The notes beneath the pieces are model-generated. The model was not told the origin of the DNA. It saw only the letters and a list, made by a program, of their open reading frames with translations, and made no database searches. A stretch of DNA of 14,228 nt from positions 1 to 14,228 of the forward strand of contig CALXZF010000150.1 in assembly GCA_944393165.1 (NCBI GenBank), given 5' to 3'. Origin of the DNA: an uncultured Clostridia bacterium. GTDB lineage: Bacteria > Bacillota_A > Clostridia > TANB77 > CAG-508. Position 1 is the first letter of the stretch, and every line of letters starts with the position of its first letter. This document shows positions 1 through 6,716 of this stretch, piece after piece. The translations under genes were made by a program, and so were the position numbers.

Positions 1-242
1 TCATAAGCTTCTAATATAGCTTTTTGAATTTTCTCTCTTGTCTCTGGATTTATTGGATGAGCTATATCTTTGAATTCTCCGTTTGGAGTTTTTCTGCTAG
101 GCATAGCTATGAATAATCCATCTTGGCTTTCGATAACTTTGATATCGTGTACTACGAATTCATTATCGAATGTTACAGAAGCAACAGCTTTCATTCTGTT
201 CTCTGAATTTACTTTTCTTAAACGTACATCTGTTATTTGCAT
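1..242 (-). CDS. spoVG: SpoVG, septation/sporulation regulator (3' end cut by window)
   Basis: SpoVG is a small nucleic-acid-binding regulator that affects septation, sporulation and other post-exponential processes in Firmicutes. The minus-strand reading begins [20 protein letters not shown], the highly conserved SpoVG N-terminus. It continues through the family core with [20 protein letters not shown] and [13 protein letters not shown]. Eighty codons are visible of a family of roughly 85-100 residues, so only a short C-terminal tail is missing beyond base 1. The ATG at 242-240 is preceded by a purine-rich ribosome binding site (AAGGGAAGG on the minus strand, complement of 251-260). It is transcribed divergently from murC. 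In several Clostridia purR sits next to spoVG; here it is not between spoVG and murC. Identification is secure; its role in this organism is inferred from the family. Confidence 0.95.
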   Translation of the reverse strand, partial: MQITDVRLRKVNSENRMKAVASVTFDNEFVVHDIKVIESQDGLFIAMPSRKTPNGEFKDIAHPINPETREKIQKAILEAY

Positions 243-303
243 CTCGTGCACCTTCCCTTCAAAAGTCTTAAAATATTTTGTACATTTATTGTCTTTGGTG
301 ACT

Positions 304-332
304 TATATATGTACAATTATTATATTCTTCAA
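304..332 (-). promoter_or_regulatory. Candidate spoVG promoter
   Basis: Reading the minus strand, TTGAAG (332-327) is followed after 17 bases by TATATA (309-304), a moderate match to a sigma-A promoter that would start transcription near 297, about 55 bases before the spoVG ATG. An 8-bp dyad (278-285 and 309-316) overlaps its -10 region. In Bacillus spoVG uses sigma-H; I could not recognise a clear sigma-H site here. The assignment is weak because this stretch is very AT-rich and chance matches are likely. Confidence 0.3.
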
Positions 333-452
333 AAAAATCTTTTTTCCTTCTTTATTTTTTTATTTTCTACAATTATTTTATAGAATTGTCTTTTCTCCCC
401 TGTTTCCCAATACTTTTAATTCACGAAAATCTTAAATTTATAATATATTATA

Positions 453-481
453 TTGAAAAAAATGATAAAAGAGTATATAAT
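453..481 (+). promoter_or_regulatory. murC promoter, sigma-A type
   Basis: TTGAAA at 453-458 and a perfect TATAAT at 476-481 are separated by exactly 17 bases. This is an almost consensus vegetative promoter, with transcription expected to start near 488, about 30 bases before the murC ATG. It would drive murC and, since no terminator follows murC, probably the glycosyltransferase gene behind it. Confidence 0.75.
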
Positions 482-519
482 ATTGATGATTTAAGGCTAT
501 ATAGGGAGTGATTATTAAA

Positions 520-1899
520 ATGATAAACATAGATAATATAAGACAATATAAACATATACATATGTTAGGAATCGGTGGAGTTAGCATGAGTGGCATAGCA
601 GAAATTTTGCATTCATGTGGCTTTATTGTGACAGGTTCAGACTCATCTCAGTCTGAAGTTACAGATAAGTTGGTAAAAAATCATATTCATGTAACGATTG
701 GTCATGATATGGAAAACCTAGAAAAATCTAACTTAGTTGTATATAGTGCAGCAATTAAAAAAGATGATCCTGAATTAGTTAGAGCTAAAGAATTAAATAT
801 TCCAGTAATAGAAAGAGGTACTTTTTTGGGTATTCTTACAAAATCTTTTAAAGATACTATTTGCATATCTGGAACACATGGAAAAACTACAACTACTTCT
901 ATGATTTCTTTATGCTTTTTAGAAGCTGGTAAAGATCCTTCAATACAAGTTGGTGCATATTTAAAACAAATCGACGGTAATTATAGAGTTGGAAACACTA
1001 ATTACTTTATTATTGAAGCTTGTGAATATGTTGAAAGTTATTTAAAATTATTCCCTAAGGCAGAGGTTATATTAAATATAGATAATGACCATTTAGATTA
1101 TTTTGGAAGTTTAGAAAACATTGTAAAGTCTTTTGGTAATTACATAAAGCTTATCCCTGAGGACGGCTTACTTGTTATCAACTGGGATGACCCAAATTGC
1201 AGAACTCTTACAAAAAATACAACTGCAAAAGTAGTAACTTATGGAATAGAAAATCAAAATGCAAATTTTGTTGCAAGAAATATTGTGTATAGCAATAATG
1301 GATTCCCAACTTTTGATGTATATTACAATAATAATTTTTATAAAACAATTTCTATGTCTGTTCCTGGAGTTCACAATGTAATGAATGCTTTAGCTTGTAT
1401 TGCATTATGCCACGAATATGGATTAGAAAGAGAAGATATAAAAAATGCATTGCACAAATATACTGGTGCCCATAGAAGATTCGAATACAAAGGAAGCTTT
1501 AATAATGTTAGTGTTTATGATGATTACGGACATCATCCAACTGAAATTATGGCTACAGCAAATGCATTAAAACAAAAGAAATACAATAAATCATGGGTTA
1601 TTTTCCAACCACACACATATAGTAGAACTAAGAATTTACTAGATGATTTTGCAAATGCTTTATTAAATTTTGATAATGTAATAGTTACAGATATTTATGC
1701 AGCAAGAGAAAATAATACTTATAATATTTCTGCAAAAGATTTAGTGGATAAAATTAAAAGTTTAGGACATGATGCAAAATATATTCCTGATTTTGAAGAA
1801 ATAGTAAAATATGTGAAAGAGAACGCCAAACCAGATGACATTGTACTGACCCTTGGTGCTGGTACAGTGACAAATATTGGGCCAATGCTTGTAGATTAA
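520..1899 (+). CDS. murC: UDP-N-acetylmuramate--L-alanine ligase MurC
   Basis: MurC is the cytoplasmic Mur ligase that adds L-alanine to UDP-MurNAc with ATP hydrolysis, the first amino acid of the peptidoglycan stem peptide. The 459-residue protein has the usual length and all three Mur ligase domains. The N-terminal UDP-binding Rossmann motif is LGIGGVSMSGIAEIL (residues about 16-30). The ATP-binding loop GTHGKTTTT is at 118-126, followed by EACEY near 167 and NIDNDHLDYF near 187. The C-terminal domain has RRFEYKG, DDYGHHPTEI, FQPHTYSRT and LGAGT. I chose the ATG at 520 because AGGGAGTG (503-510) lies a proper distance upstream. A GTG at 508 is in frame but is itself part of that binding site. 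It is followed after 73 bases by a peptidoglycan glycosyltransferase, consistent with a cell-wall operon. Confidence 0.98.
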   Translation: MINIDNIRQYKHIHMLGIGGVSMSGIAEILHSCGFIVTGSDSSQSEVTDKLVKNHIHVTIGHDMENLEKSNLVVYSAAIKKDDPELVRAKELNIPVIERGTFLGILTKSFKDTICISGTHGKTTTTSMISLCFLEAGKDPSIQVGAYLKQIDGNYRVGNTNYFIIEACEYVESYLKLFPKAEVILNIDNDHLDYFGSLENIVKSFGNYIKLIPEDGLLVINWDDPNCRTLTKNTTAKVVTYGIENQNANFVARNIVYSNNGFPTFDVYYNNNFYKTISMSVPGVHNVMNALACIALCHEYGLEREDIKNALHKYTGAHRRFEYKGSFNNVSVYDDYGHHPTEIMATANALKQKKYNKSWVIFQPHTYSRTKNLLDDFANALLNFDNVIVTDIYAARENNTYNISAKDLVDKIKSLGHDAKYIPDFEEIVKYVKENAKPDDIVLTLGAGTVTNIGPMLVD

Positions 1900-1932
1900 A
1901 TTTAAGATTAATAAATTATTAATAGATTTTAT

Positions 1933-1968
1933 ATCACCTTAATGGTATAATAATTCTAAAGAGGTGAT
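1933..1968 (+). promoter_or_regulatory. Hairpin that can mask the ribosome binding site; internal -10 element
   Basis: ATCACCT (1933-1939) is perfectly complementary to AGGTGAT (1962-1968), which contains the ribosome binding site of the following glycosyltransferase gene; the loop would be 22 nt. A TATAAT at 1946-1951 lies inside the loop, but its -35 region (around 1923-1928, TAGATT) is poor. If that -10 is used, the shorter transcript would lack the masking arm, whereas read-through from murC would contain it. The pairing is seen in the sequence; any regulatory effect is inference. Confidence 0.35.
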
Positions 1969-1972
1969 TTGC

Positions 1973-2695
1973 TTGAAAGTATTAAGAAATGTACTATTAA
2001 TTATATTAGTTATAATAATTATAGCAGGAATTGCATTATATGTGGCTGGAGACAGCTTGTATAAAAAAGCATTAAATGGTGAAACACTAGAGACCGCAAT
2101 AGAAGAAGTTATGGCAGACCCCGATTATATAAAATATGAAGATTTACCTCAAAATTATATAAATGCTGTTATAGCTGTAGAAGACCATAGATTTAGAGAA
2201 CATGGTGCTATTGATTTGATTGCTATAGGAAGAGCAATATATGTAAATGTTACAACTTTTTCTTTGCGAGAAGGTGGTAGCACAATAACACAACAAGTCG
2301 CAAAAAATATTTTTTATATAAATGAACAAAATCCTGTAACTAGAAAGGTTGCTGAGATTTTAACCGCATTTGATTTAGAAAAAAAATATAGTAAAAATCA
2401 AATTTTAGAACTATATGTAAATACTATTTATTTTGGTGACGGATACTATGGTATTGCAGAAGCGTGTCAAGGGTATTTAGGAAAAAGTGTAGACGAAAAG
2501 ACTTTAGCCGACTGCACAAAGCATGCTGGCGTTCCCAATGCTCCAAGCGTTTATGCACCTACAGTAAATCCTGAACTTACGCGAGATAGGCAAGAAAAAG
2601 TAATTGCGGACATGGTAGAAAATGGATATCTTAATGAGGAAGAGCAAACAGATTTGTTAAACAGCTTGGATGCATATTATGAAAATTTCGAATAG
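1973..2695 (+). CDS. Monofunctional peptidoglycan glycosyltransferase, GT51 family
   Basis: This enzyme polymerises lipid II into glycan strands on the outer face of the membrane. The 240-residue protein has one N-terminal membrane anchor (about residues 8-27, LLIILVIIIIAGIALYVAG) followed directly by a GT51 domain. The catalytic signature AVEDHRFREHGAID puts the first essential glutamate at about residue 70. GGSTITQQVAKN follows. The third signature, RKVAEILTAFDLEKKYSKNQ through ILELYVNTIYFG, carries the second glutamate at about 146. HAGVPNAPSVYAP closes the domain. There is no transpeptidase domain: the protein ends about 40 residues after the GT51 core, as in monofunctional MtgA/SgtB-type enzymes. 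Translation most likely starts at TTG 1973, eight bases after GAGG in AGAGGTGA (1962-1967); the in-frame GTG at 1964 is inside that site. It probably works with a separate class B transpeptidase outside the window. Confidence 0.92.
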   Translation: MKVLRNVLLIILVIIIIAGIALYVAGDSLYKKALNGETLETAIEEVMADPDYIKYEDLPQNYINAVIAVEDHRFREHGAIDLIAIGRAIYVNVTTFSLREGGSTITQQVAKNIFYINEQNPVTRKVAEILTAFDLEKKYSKNQILELYVNTIYFGDGYYGIAEACQGYLGKSVDEKTLADCTKHAGVPNAPSVYAPTVNPELTRDRQEKVIADMVENGYLNEEEQTDLLNSLDAYYENFE

Positions 2696-2773
2696 GTCTC
2701 AGCAAATGTGGCGTAATGAATCGGTGTGATAAAATAACATTGTTAATTGACATTATCAAATAATTGCATCACT

Positions 2774-2838
2774 AAAAAGAGAAACATTATATATTTTTAG
2801 GTGTATAAAATCCCCAAATGTATAATGTTTCTCTTTTT
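2774..2838. terminator. Bidirectional intrinsic terminator between convergent genes
   Basis: An uninterrupted 18-bp inverted repeat joins AAAAAGAGAAACATTATA (2774-2791) with its exact complement at 2821-2838, around a 29-nt loop. On the plus strand the stem runs into TTTTTT (2834-2839), and on the minus strand the other arm ends in five T residues. It can therefore terminate both the murC-glycosyltransferase transcript and the hemW transcript converging from the right. The loop is unusually long for an intrinsic terminator. Confidence 0.85.
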
Positions 2839-2840
2839 TG

Positions 2841-2962
2841 CTTTTACTAATTTTTCTGTTTTCCTACCTTTCTGTTTTTCTGCTTTTATGTATTTTCCAT
2901 GTTTCTCTCCTTTGCGCTTTTCCGTCTTTTCTACTTTTCTCTCCTTCGTGTTTTTCCGTCTT
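2841..2962. repeat. Polypyrimidine/polypurine degenerate tandem repeat (array D)
   Basis: The stretch between the terminator and hemW is almost pure pyrimidine on the plus strand (purine on the minus strand). Two clear units start with TTTTCCGTCTT, with CCGTC at 2922-2926 and 2956-2960, exactly 34 bases apart; both share CTTTTCTCTCC or TTTCTCTCC followed by TTYGYG. More degenerate TTTTTCTG-headed segments extend to the left. On the minus strand one frame stays open for nearly fifty Lys/Arg/Glu-rich codons, but it has no start codon or ribosome binding site, so I read it as low-complexity DNA rather than a gene. Confidence 0.5.
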
Positions 2963-2989
2963 CATACATCTCTGCTCTCAATAATAGTT

Positions 2990-4201
2990 CTACACAAATT
3001 CTTCCCAAACCAAATTTGCTAAATCAAGTCCCTTATTAGTAAGTTTTATATAATCTCCGTCTATTTCTAATAACTCCTCGTTTACCAATTTCTCAAGCTC
3101 TTTTCTATATAGAAATATTGGGCTTTCCGCAAACTTGTTTTTAAAAACACTTACTCGCACTCCTTGTATTTTTCTTAAACCAAGCATCATAAATTCTTTC
3201 ATCTTAGACTCTTTATTTTGTTTTTCATGGAATACGAAATTATCTACTTCATTGTTGGTTTCATAATTTTTTATATATTGTTCAATATCATCAATATTAG
3301 AATACCTTACACTATTTGTGTATGAATGAGCTGCCACTCCCAAACCTATATACTCTTCCTGATTCCAACAAGCCAAATTATGTTTAGATTCATATCCTTT
3401 TTTTGCAAAATTTGAAATCTCATAATGAGTATATCCCGCTTCTTCTAGCATTTCTTTGGCTTTCCAATACATCTTTCTTTCTGTTTCATCACCTGGTAAT
3501 GCTAGCTCATTATTCTCCCACATTGTAAAAAAAGGGGTTCCTTCTTCTACAATTAGTGAATATACAGATATATGTTCTGGACTAAGTTTAATTAATTCAT
3601 TTATACTTGTTTCCAAATTTTTAATGCTCTGTTCAGGTAATCCTAACATCAAATCCACATTTATATTTTCAAAACCAATTTTTCTTGCCAAATTATATGT
3701 ATGTAAAAAATCATTATAACTATGAATTCTCCCTATTTTCTTCAAAAGTCTATCATCTGTAGCTTGCAAGCCGATGCTTAATCTGTTAATCCCACTTGCT
3801 TTATATGTTAATAGCTTGTCTTCATCAACCGTTCCAGGATTTATCTCGATTGTAATTTCTGCATCATTTGCTATTGTATAATATTCTTTAATAATATTTA
3901 AAATCTCCTCAATATGTTTTGATTCAATGATTGAAGGAGTCCCTCCTCCAATATATATTGTTTTTACAATCGCCAATTTATCTAGATTATTTTCGAAATC
4001 CAGCTTATTCCCTTCTCCCACACTTTGTAACTCATATTTAAGCCATTTTATATATTGCTCTATAAGGGCTTCTTTTCCAGCATATGACTTAAAATCGCAA
4101 TACTTACACTTGCTCTTACAGAAAGGTATGTGTATATATAATCCTATGTTTTTAGTGTTTTCTCTATTCTCTTCTTTACTATTTTTATTATTAGATTCCA
4201 T
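2990..4201 (-). CDS. hemW: HemW-type radical SAM protein, heme chaperone
   Basis: A 403-residue radical SAM protein of the HemN/HemW family. The cluster-binding motif IHIPFCKSKCKYCDF supplies Cys28, Cys32 and Cys35 for the 4Fe-4S cluster. The YCDF ending is typical of HemW rather than true coproporphyrinogen dehydrogenase HemN, which has an additional cysteine (CxC). The SAM-binding GGGTPS is at 85-90, followed by INPGTVDEDKL, RLSIGLQATDD, VDLMLGLPEQS and HISVYSLIVEEGTPF. A C-terminal HemN_C-like region (EFMMLGLRKIQGV and onward) completes the fold. HemW proteins bind and deliver heme to membrane acceptors; in an organism whose heme use is unknown the substrate remains open. ATG 4201 is preceded by AAGGAG. 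It is the last gene of the minus-strand run and is separated from whiA by repeat arrays. Confidence 0.93.
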   Translation of the reverse strand: MESNNKNSKEENRENTKNIGLYIHIPFCKSKCKYCDFKSYAGKEALIEQYIKWLKYELQSVGEGNKLDFENNLDKLAIVKTIYIGGGTPSIIESKHIEEILNIIKEYYTIANDAEITIEINPGTVDEDKLLTYKASGINRLSIGLQATDDRLLKKIGRIHSYNDFLHTYNLARKIGFENINVDLMLGLPEQSIKNLETSINELIKLSPEHISVYSLIVEEGTPFFTMWENNELALPGDETERKMYWKAKEMLEEAGYTHYEISNFAKKGYESKHNLACWNQEEYIGLGVAAHSYTNSVRYSNIDDIEQYIKNYETNNEVDNFVFHEKQNKESKMKEFMMLGLRKIQGVRVSVFKNKFAESPIFLYRKELEKLVNEELLEIDGDYIKLTNKGLDLANLVWEEFV

Positions 4202-4235
4202 GGTTACTCCTTCTTTTCGTTACAATGGTTGTCAC

Positions 4236-4377
4236 ACTTTGGACAGGTGTTTTTGTATCGTTTTTGTTGTATTTTTGACAGATATTTTTGTATCATTTTG
4301 TTATACTTTGGACAGGTGTTTTTTGTATCACTTTTGTTGTACTTGGGGTAGGTATTTTTTTGCATAACTTGCTATAT
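4236..4377. repeat. Degenerate tandem repeat in the hemW leader (array C)
   Basis: Four imperfect units of about 34-37 bases follow each other. The GACAG cores lie at 4242, 4277 and 4311, with a diverged GGTAG near 4348-4352. Each unit reads roughly TTTGGACAGGTGTTTTTGTA followed by TC-N-TTTTGTTGTA. On the hemW sense strand the units become A-rich, with ACACCTGTCC and ACAACAAAA. The array ends about 34 bases before the hemW start codon, so it lies in the untranslated leader of any transcript coming from whiA or from a promoter near 4380-4410. No hairpin like that of the adjacent family A array is obvious. Confidence 0.7.
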
Positions 4378-4416
4378 CTATTAATACAAAATTTTCTATG
4401 GGAAAGTCATTGCTTT

Positions 4417-4506
4417 AAGGCCTGTCCCCTAGCGACAAAGTTGTCGTTTCAAGGCCTGTCCCCCTGCGACAAAGTTGTCGTTTTAAGGCCTGTCCCTAAA
4501 ACGACA
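4417..4506 (-). repeat. GGGACA-headed 34-bp hairpin repeat, copy 1 (array A1)
   Basis: Three CCTGTCCC heads at 4421-4428, 4455-4462 and 4489-4496 are exactly 34 bases apart. On the minus strand each unit reads GGGACAGGCCTT, then RAAACGACAACTTTGTCGC and a short spacer. CGACAA-CT-TTGTCG is a perfect 6-bp hairpin inside each complete unit. At the outer end, TGTCGTTTTA (4506-4497, minus strand) pairs perfectly over 10 bp with TAAAACGACA (4485-4476, minus strand), and this arm contains the whiA stop codon. A second copy of the same block lies at 9318-9430 in the opposite orientation. It resembles a small non-coding mobile element such as a MITE or REPIN; no matching transposase is visible here. 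Confidence 0.85.
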
Positions 4507-5350
4507 TTTTAATAATAGTGTTTAATCTATAGTTTACTCCTGATTTTCCTATTGGCTTTTTTAGCATTTGCCCTAATTCTACCAGTGACGCCTCAGGATT
4601 TGCTAATCTTAGATTTGCAATTTCTTTTAGATTATCCGGTAAATCATTGAATTTTCCATTTTCTTTTAGCCTATTTATTGCTTCTATTTGTTTTACTGCT
4701 GCATCAACAGTTTTTCCTAAGTTTGCTGTTTCGCAATTTACTATTCTGTTAATATTGTTTCTCATATCTCTATATACTCGAATTTCTTCAAACACTAAAA
4801 CAGATTTACTAGCTCCAATAAAAGCTAAAAACTTTGATATTTCTTCTCCGTCCTTTGAGTATATTGAACATTTATTTTGAGAATTTAAAATTTTAAAGTT
4901 AATGTTATATGCTTTTAAAATATCTATAATTATTTCAGCTATATTTTTATCTTTTAAACTTAATTCTATATGATATTTGTTTTTAGGATTATTTATGCTT
5001 CCTCCACCCAAAAAAGCTCCTCTTATATATGCTTTTTGGGTAAGTTCTAAATTTTCTACACTATATCCATTATATAACTCTAATATATTTTGAGTATCTT
5101 TTTTTGCAACAGTTATAGTATAGTTTTTCCCTGAAATGTCTATATCATAATTTGAAATGTTTTCATTATTCAGTAATTTACTAAATCTATTTATATTATA
5201 TTCACTTTCTGTAGTAAATTTTAAGCATTTTTTCTCTTCTGCAACATTTGCTGTACATATGTATCCATACAATTCTGCTTTTACACATTCTTTATTTGCT
5301 AAATTGCTTAATTTACTCAATTCTTCTTTTACATCTGATGAAAATGACAA
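4496..5350 (-). CDS. whiA: WhiA, DNA-binding regulator with LAGLIDADG-like domain
   Basis: WhiA is a DNA-binding protein conserved in Gram-positive bacteria, linked to sporulation genes in actinomycetes and to division and chromosome segregation in Bacillus. The 284-residue protein opens with MSFSSDVKEELSKL, the usual WhiA N-terminus. It has the degenerate homing-endonuclease core at about residue 108 onward (AYIRGAFLGGGSINNPK) and the C-terminal helix-turn-helix (LRLANPEASLVELGQMLKKP then IGKSGVNYRL). Translation starts at TTG 5350 behind GGAAGTG; no ATG is available near the N-terminus. Family members are usually somewhat longer (about 310 residues). Here the protein stops soon after the helix-turn-helix, and its last three codons plus stop (TGTCG TTTTAG segment) coincide with the edge of a repeat array, so the C-terminus seems to have been replaced. 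The HTH itself looks intact. Confidence 0.93.
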   Translation of the reverse strand: MSFSSDVKEELSKLSNLANKECVKAELYGYICTANVAEEKKCLKFTTESEYNINRFSKLLNNENISNYDIDISGKNYTITVAKKDTQNILELYNGYSVENLELTQKAYIRGAFLGGGSINNPKNKYHIELSLKDKNIAEIIIDILKAYNINFKILNSQNKCSIYSKDGEEISKFLAFIGASKSVLVFEEIRVYRDMRNNINRIVNCETANLGKTVDAAVKQIEAINRLKENGKFNDLPDNLKEIANLRLANPEASLVELGQMLKKPIGKSGVNYRLNTIIKMSF

Positions 5351-5504
5351 ATTATTTCACTTCCTTTTATTTTTCTTGTTTATAGCTTTGCTTTAGCATT
5401 CGATAACATTTGTTGTAAATTAATTCTATCTATTAGCTCTAGGCTTCCAAAGGACTTTCCCTATGACAAATGTTCCAATTAAAATTCTATTATTTGCTAG
5501 CATT
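5351..5504. other. whiA-prmC spacer with degenerate direct and inverted repeats
   Basis: The spacer contains a 9-bp inverted repeat, AACATTTGT (5405-5413) and ACAAATGTT (5466-5474), around a 52-nt loop. It also holds a degenerate direct repeat, TTTAGCATTCGATAACAT (5392-5409) versus a similar TAGCATTTTATAACAT overlapping the prmC 3' end (5498-5513). There is no T-run positioned to make an intrinsic terminator, so whiA may be cotranscribed with prmC. The only clear functional site is the whiA ribosome binding site (GGAAGTG, complement of 5358-5364). Confidence 0.35.
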
Positions 5505-6392
5505 TTATAACATAGTCACTTGAGTTTCAATTACTCTGTCGTTTCCTCCCAAGTCTTGTATACATTTAATATTAGCATAGTTTTCATTTTCTTTAAATAG
5601 CTTTGTAACTTTTTCTTTTTGATTATACCCAATTTCCACTAATAAATATCCTTGATTATTTATATATTTTGCTGCTTCTTTTGCAATTATTCTGTAGAAA
5701 TCAAGTCCGTCATTTCCTCCGTCTAATGCTATATGTGGTTCGCTTTGTACTTCTTTTGACAATTGCAAAATCGTATCAGTTTCAATATATGGTGGATTTG
5801 AAACAATTATATCAAATGAATTTTTAGTGATTTTTTCAAACATATTAGATTCTATAAAATTAATATGTGCATTATTAGTAATAGCATTTTTCTTTGCTAT
5901 TTTTATTGCTTCCTTGCTTATATCACTAGCCCAAACTTCTATATTAAATTCATTTTTTTCAATTAAGCTCTCTATTTGTTTAAAAATAGATATTGCTATT
6001 GCTCCGCTTCCTGTGCACAAATCTAAGACTTTTATATTACTTTTATTTGCGCTACCTACTATTTCATATATTTTCTTGACCGTTTCTTCCACCAATATTT
6101 CTGTATCTGGTTGAGGAATTAAAACATTTTCATCAACATAGAAATTAAGTTTCATAAACTCTTGCTTATGAGTTATATATTGAACTGGTTTTCCATTTGC
6201 AACTTCTAAAATTTTGTCTAAAAACTCTCGTTCTACCCTTTTATCAACCTCGTTTTGCTGATTTATTAAAAGCTCTGTTTTAGTCATTTTAAGCAAGTAC
6301 TCAAGTAATATATCAGTCTTTATAACAGCATCTTCCACATTATATTCCATTAATTTACTTCTTCCTATATTTCTAAGTCCCTGTATATTCAA
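5505..6392 (-). CDS. prmC: Peptide chain release factor N5-glutamine methyltransferase PrmC
   Basis: PrmC methylates the glutamine of the GGQ motif in release factors RF1 and RF2 using S-adenosylmethionine, which raises termination efficiency. The 295-residue protein has the helical N-terminal domain (DILLEYLLKMTKTELL, then GKPVQYITHKQEFM). The conserved LIPQPDTEILVEE is near residue 91, SAM motif I DLCTGSGAIAI at 124-134, and the catalytic NPPY at 199-202, which contacts the target glutamine. EPHIALDGGNDGLDFYR is also present. I place the start at TTG 6392 because GAGGAG lies eight bases upstream and the N-terminus MNIQGLRNIGRSKL matches where the family begins; ATG at residue 15 is a less likely alternative. 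In many Clostridia prmC lies near prfA; here it follows a 6S-like RNA whose terminal T-run is directly upstream of its binding site. Confidence 0.95.
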   Translation of the reverse strand: MNIQGLRNIGRSKLMEYNVEDAVIKTDILLEYLLKMTKTELLINQQNEVDKRVEREFLDKILEVANGKPVQYITHKQEFMKLNFYVDENVLIPQPDTEILVEETVKKIYEIVGSANKSNIKVLDLCTGSGAIAISIFKQIESLIEKNEFNIEVWASDISKEAIKIAKKNAITNNAHINFIESNMFEKITKNSFDIIVSNPPYIETDTILQLSKEVQSEPHIALDGGNDGLDFYRIIAKEAAKYINNQGYLLVEIGYNQKEKVTKLFKENENYANIKCIQDLGGNDRVIETQVTML

Positions 6393-6409
6393 TAAAAAAT
6401 CTCCTCACA

Positions 6410-6600
6410 AAAAAATACCCCACATTAGCCGCAAGATGAATGAAATTTTAAGAGCCTGTTTTCACAGGTGGGTGTCTTGTTGAATGCTCCTGGGTTTCTT
6501 ACATAAATGCAAGCATACACGCCACATCCAAAGGCGGACTCCCTTTAATCTTTTGTTGGTTCTAAAATTCCAGTCTACACGCACTACGCAGGGAATAAAT
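6410..6600 (-). ncRNA. ssrS: Probable 6S RNA (RNA polymerase regulator)
   Basis: The roughly 190-nt minus-strand segment is more GC-rich than its surroundings. Its 5' part TATTCCCTGCGTAGTGCG can pair, with G-U wobbles, with the 3' part GCGGCTAATGTGGGGTA, forming a long closing stem followed directly by seven T residues (6415-6409). Internally I see an apical hairpin CUUGCAU-UU-AUGUAAG and a small hairpin CCUGU-GAAA-ACAGG within ACCCACCUG. The ATTCCCTG start, ACCCAGGAGC and CACCCACCTG segments resemble clostridial 6S RNAs as I remember them. 6S RNA mimics an open promoter and sequesters vegetative RNA polymerase holoenzyme in stationary phase. Exact ends are uncertain. It is not a T-box, SRP RNA or RNase P RNA as far as I can tell. 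A covariance-model search against the 6S family would decide. Confidence 0.72.
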
Positions 6601-6628
6601 ATTTAATTATTAACTTCAATGTAACTAT

Positions 6629-6657
6629 ATATTATCATATCTTTATTTCTTTTTCAA
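6629..6657 (-). promoter_or_regulatory. Promoter of the 6S-like RNA
   Basis: On the minus strand TTGAAA (6657-6652) is followed after exactly 17 bases by TAATAT (6634-6629), a good sigma-A promoter. Transcription would start near 6622, about 20 bases before the structured RNA, implying a short 5' leader or trimming. Read-through past the RNA's terminator would also feed prmC. Confidence 0.55.
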
Positions 6658-6716
6658 GTAATTTGAAAAAATATTTTTAGCAACTTTTTACAAAAGTAAA
6701 TTCTATGTATATAGGT

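Noticed and set aside
508..519. GTG start for murC at 508
   Set aside because: The GTG is part of the AGGGAGTG ribosome binding site of ATG 520, and MurC homologs start at MINIDNI-like sequence.
2801..3022. Plus-strand Phe/Ser-rich open frame
   Set aside because: It starts inside the terminator loop and covers the polypyrimidine tract and the antisense end of hemW; composition alone explains the open frame.
2990..4201. True HemN coproporphyrinogen III dehydrogenase
   Set aside because: The motif ends CxxCDF rather than the CxxCxC of HemN, which indicates HemW.
4288..4512. Plus-strand open frame across arrays C and A1
   Set aside because: It is made of tandem repeats with a non-triplet period, has no ribosome binding site and matches no family I know.
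5405..5474. Terminator between prmC and whiA
   Set aside because: The 9-bp inverted repeat has a 52-nt loop and no T-run behind it.
6410..6600. T-box or other riboswitch controlling prmC
   Set aside because: No T-box core sequence is visible, and the 5' and 3' ends pair over the full length as in 6S RNA. A riboswitch of unknown class cannot be fully excluded.
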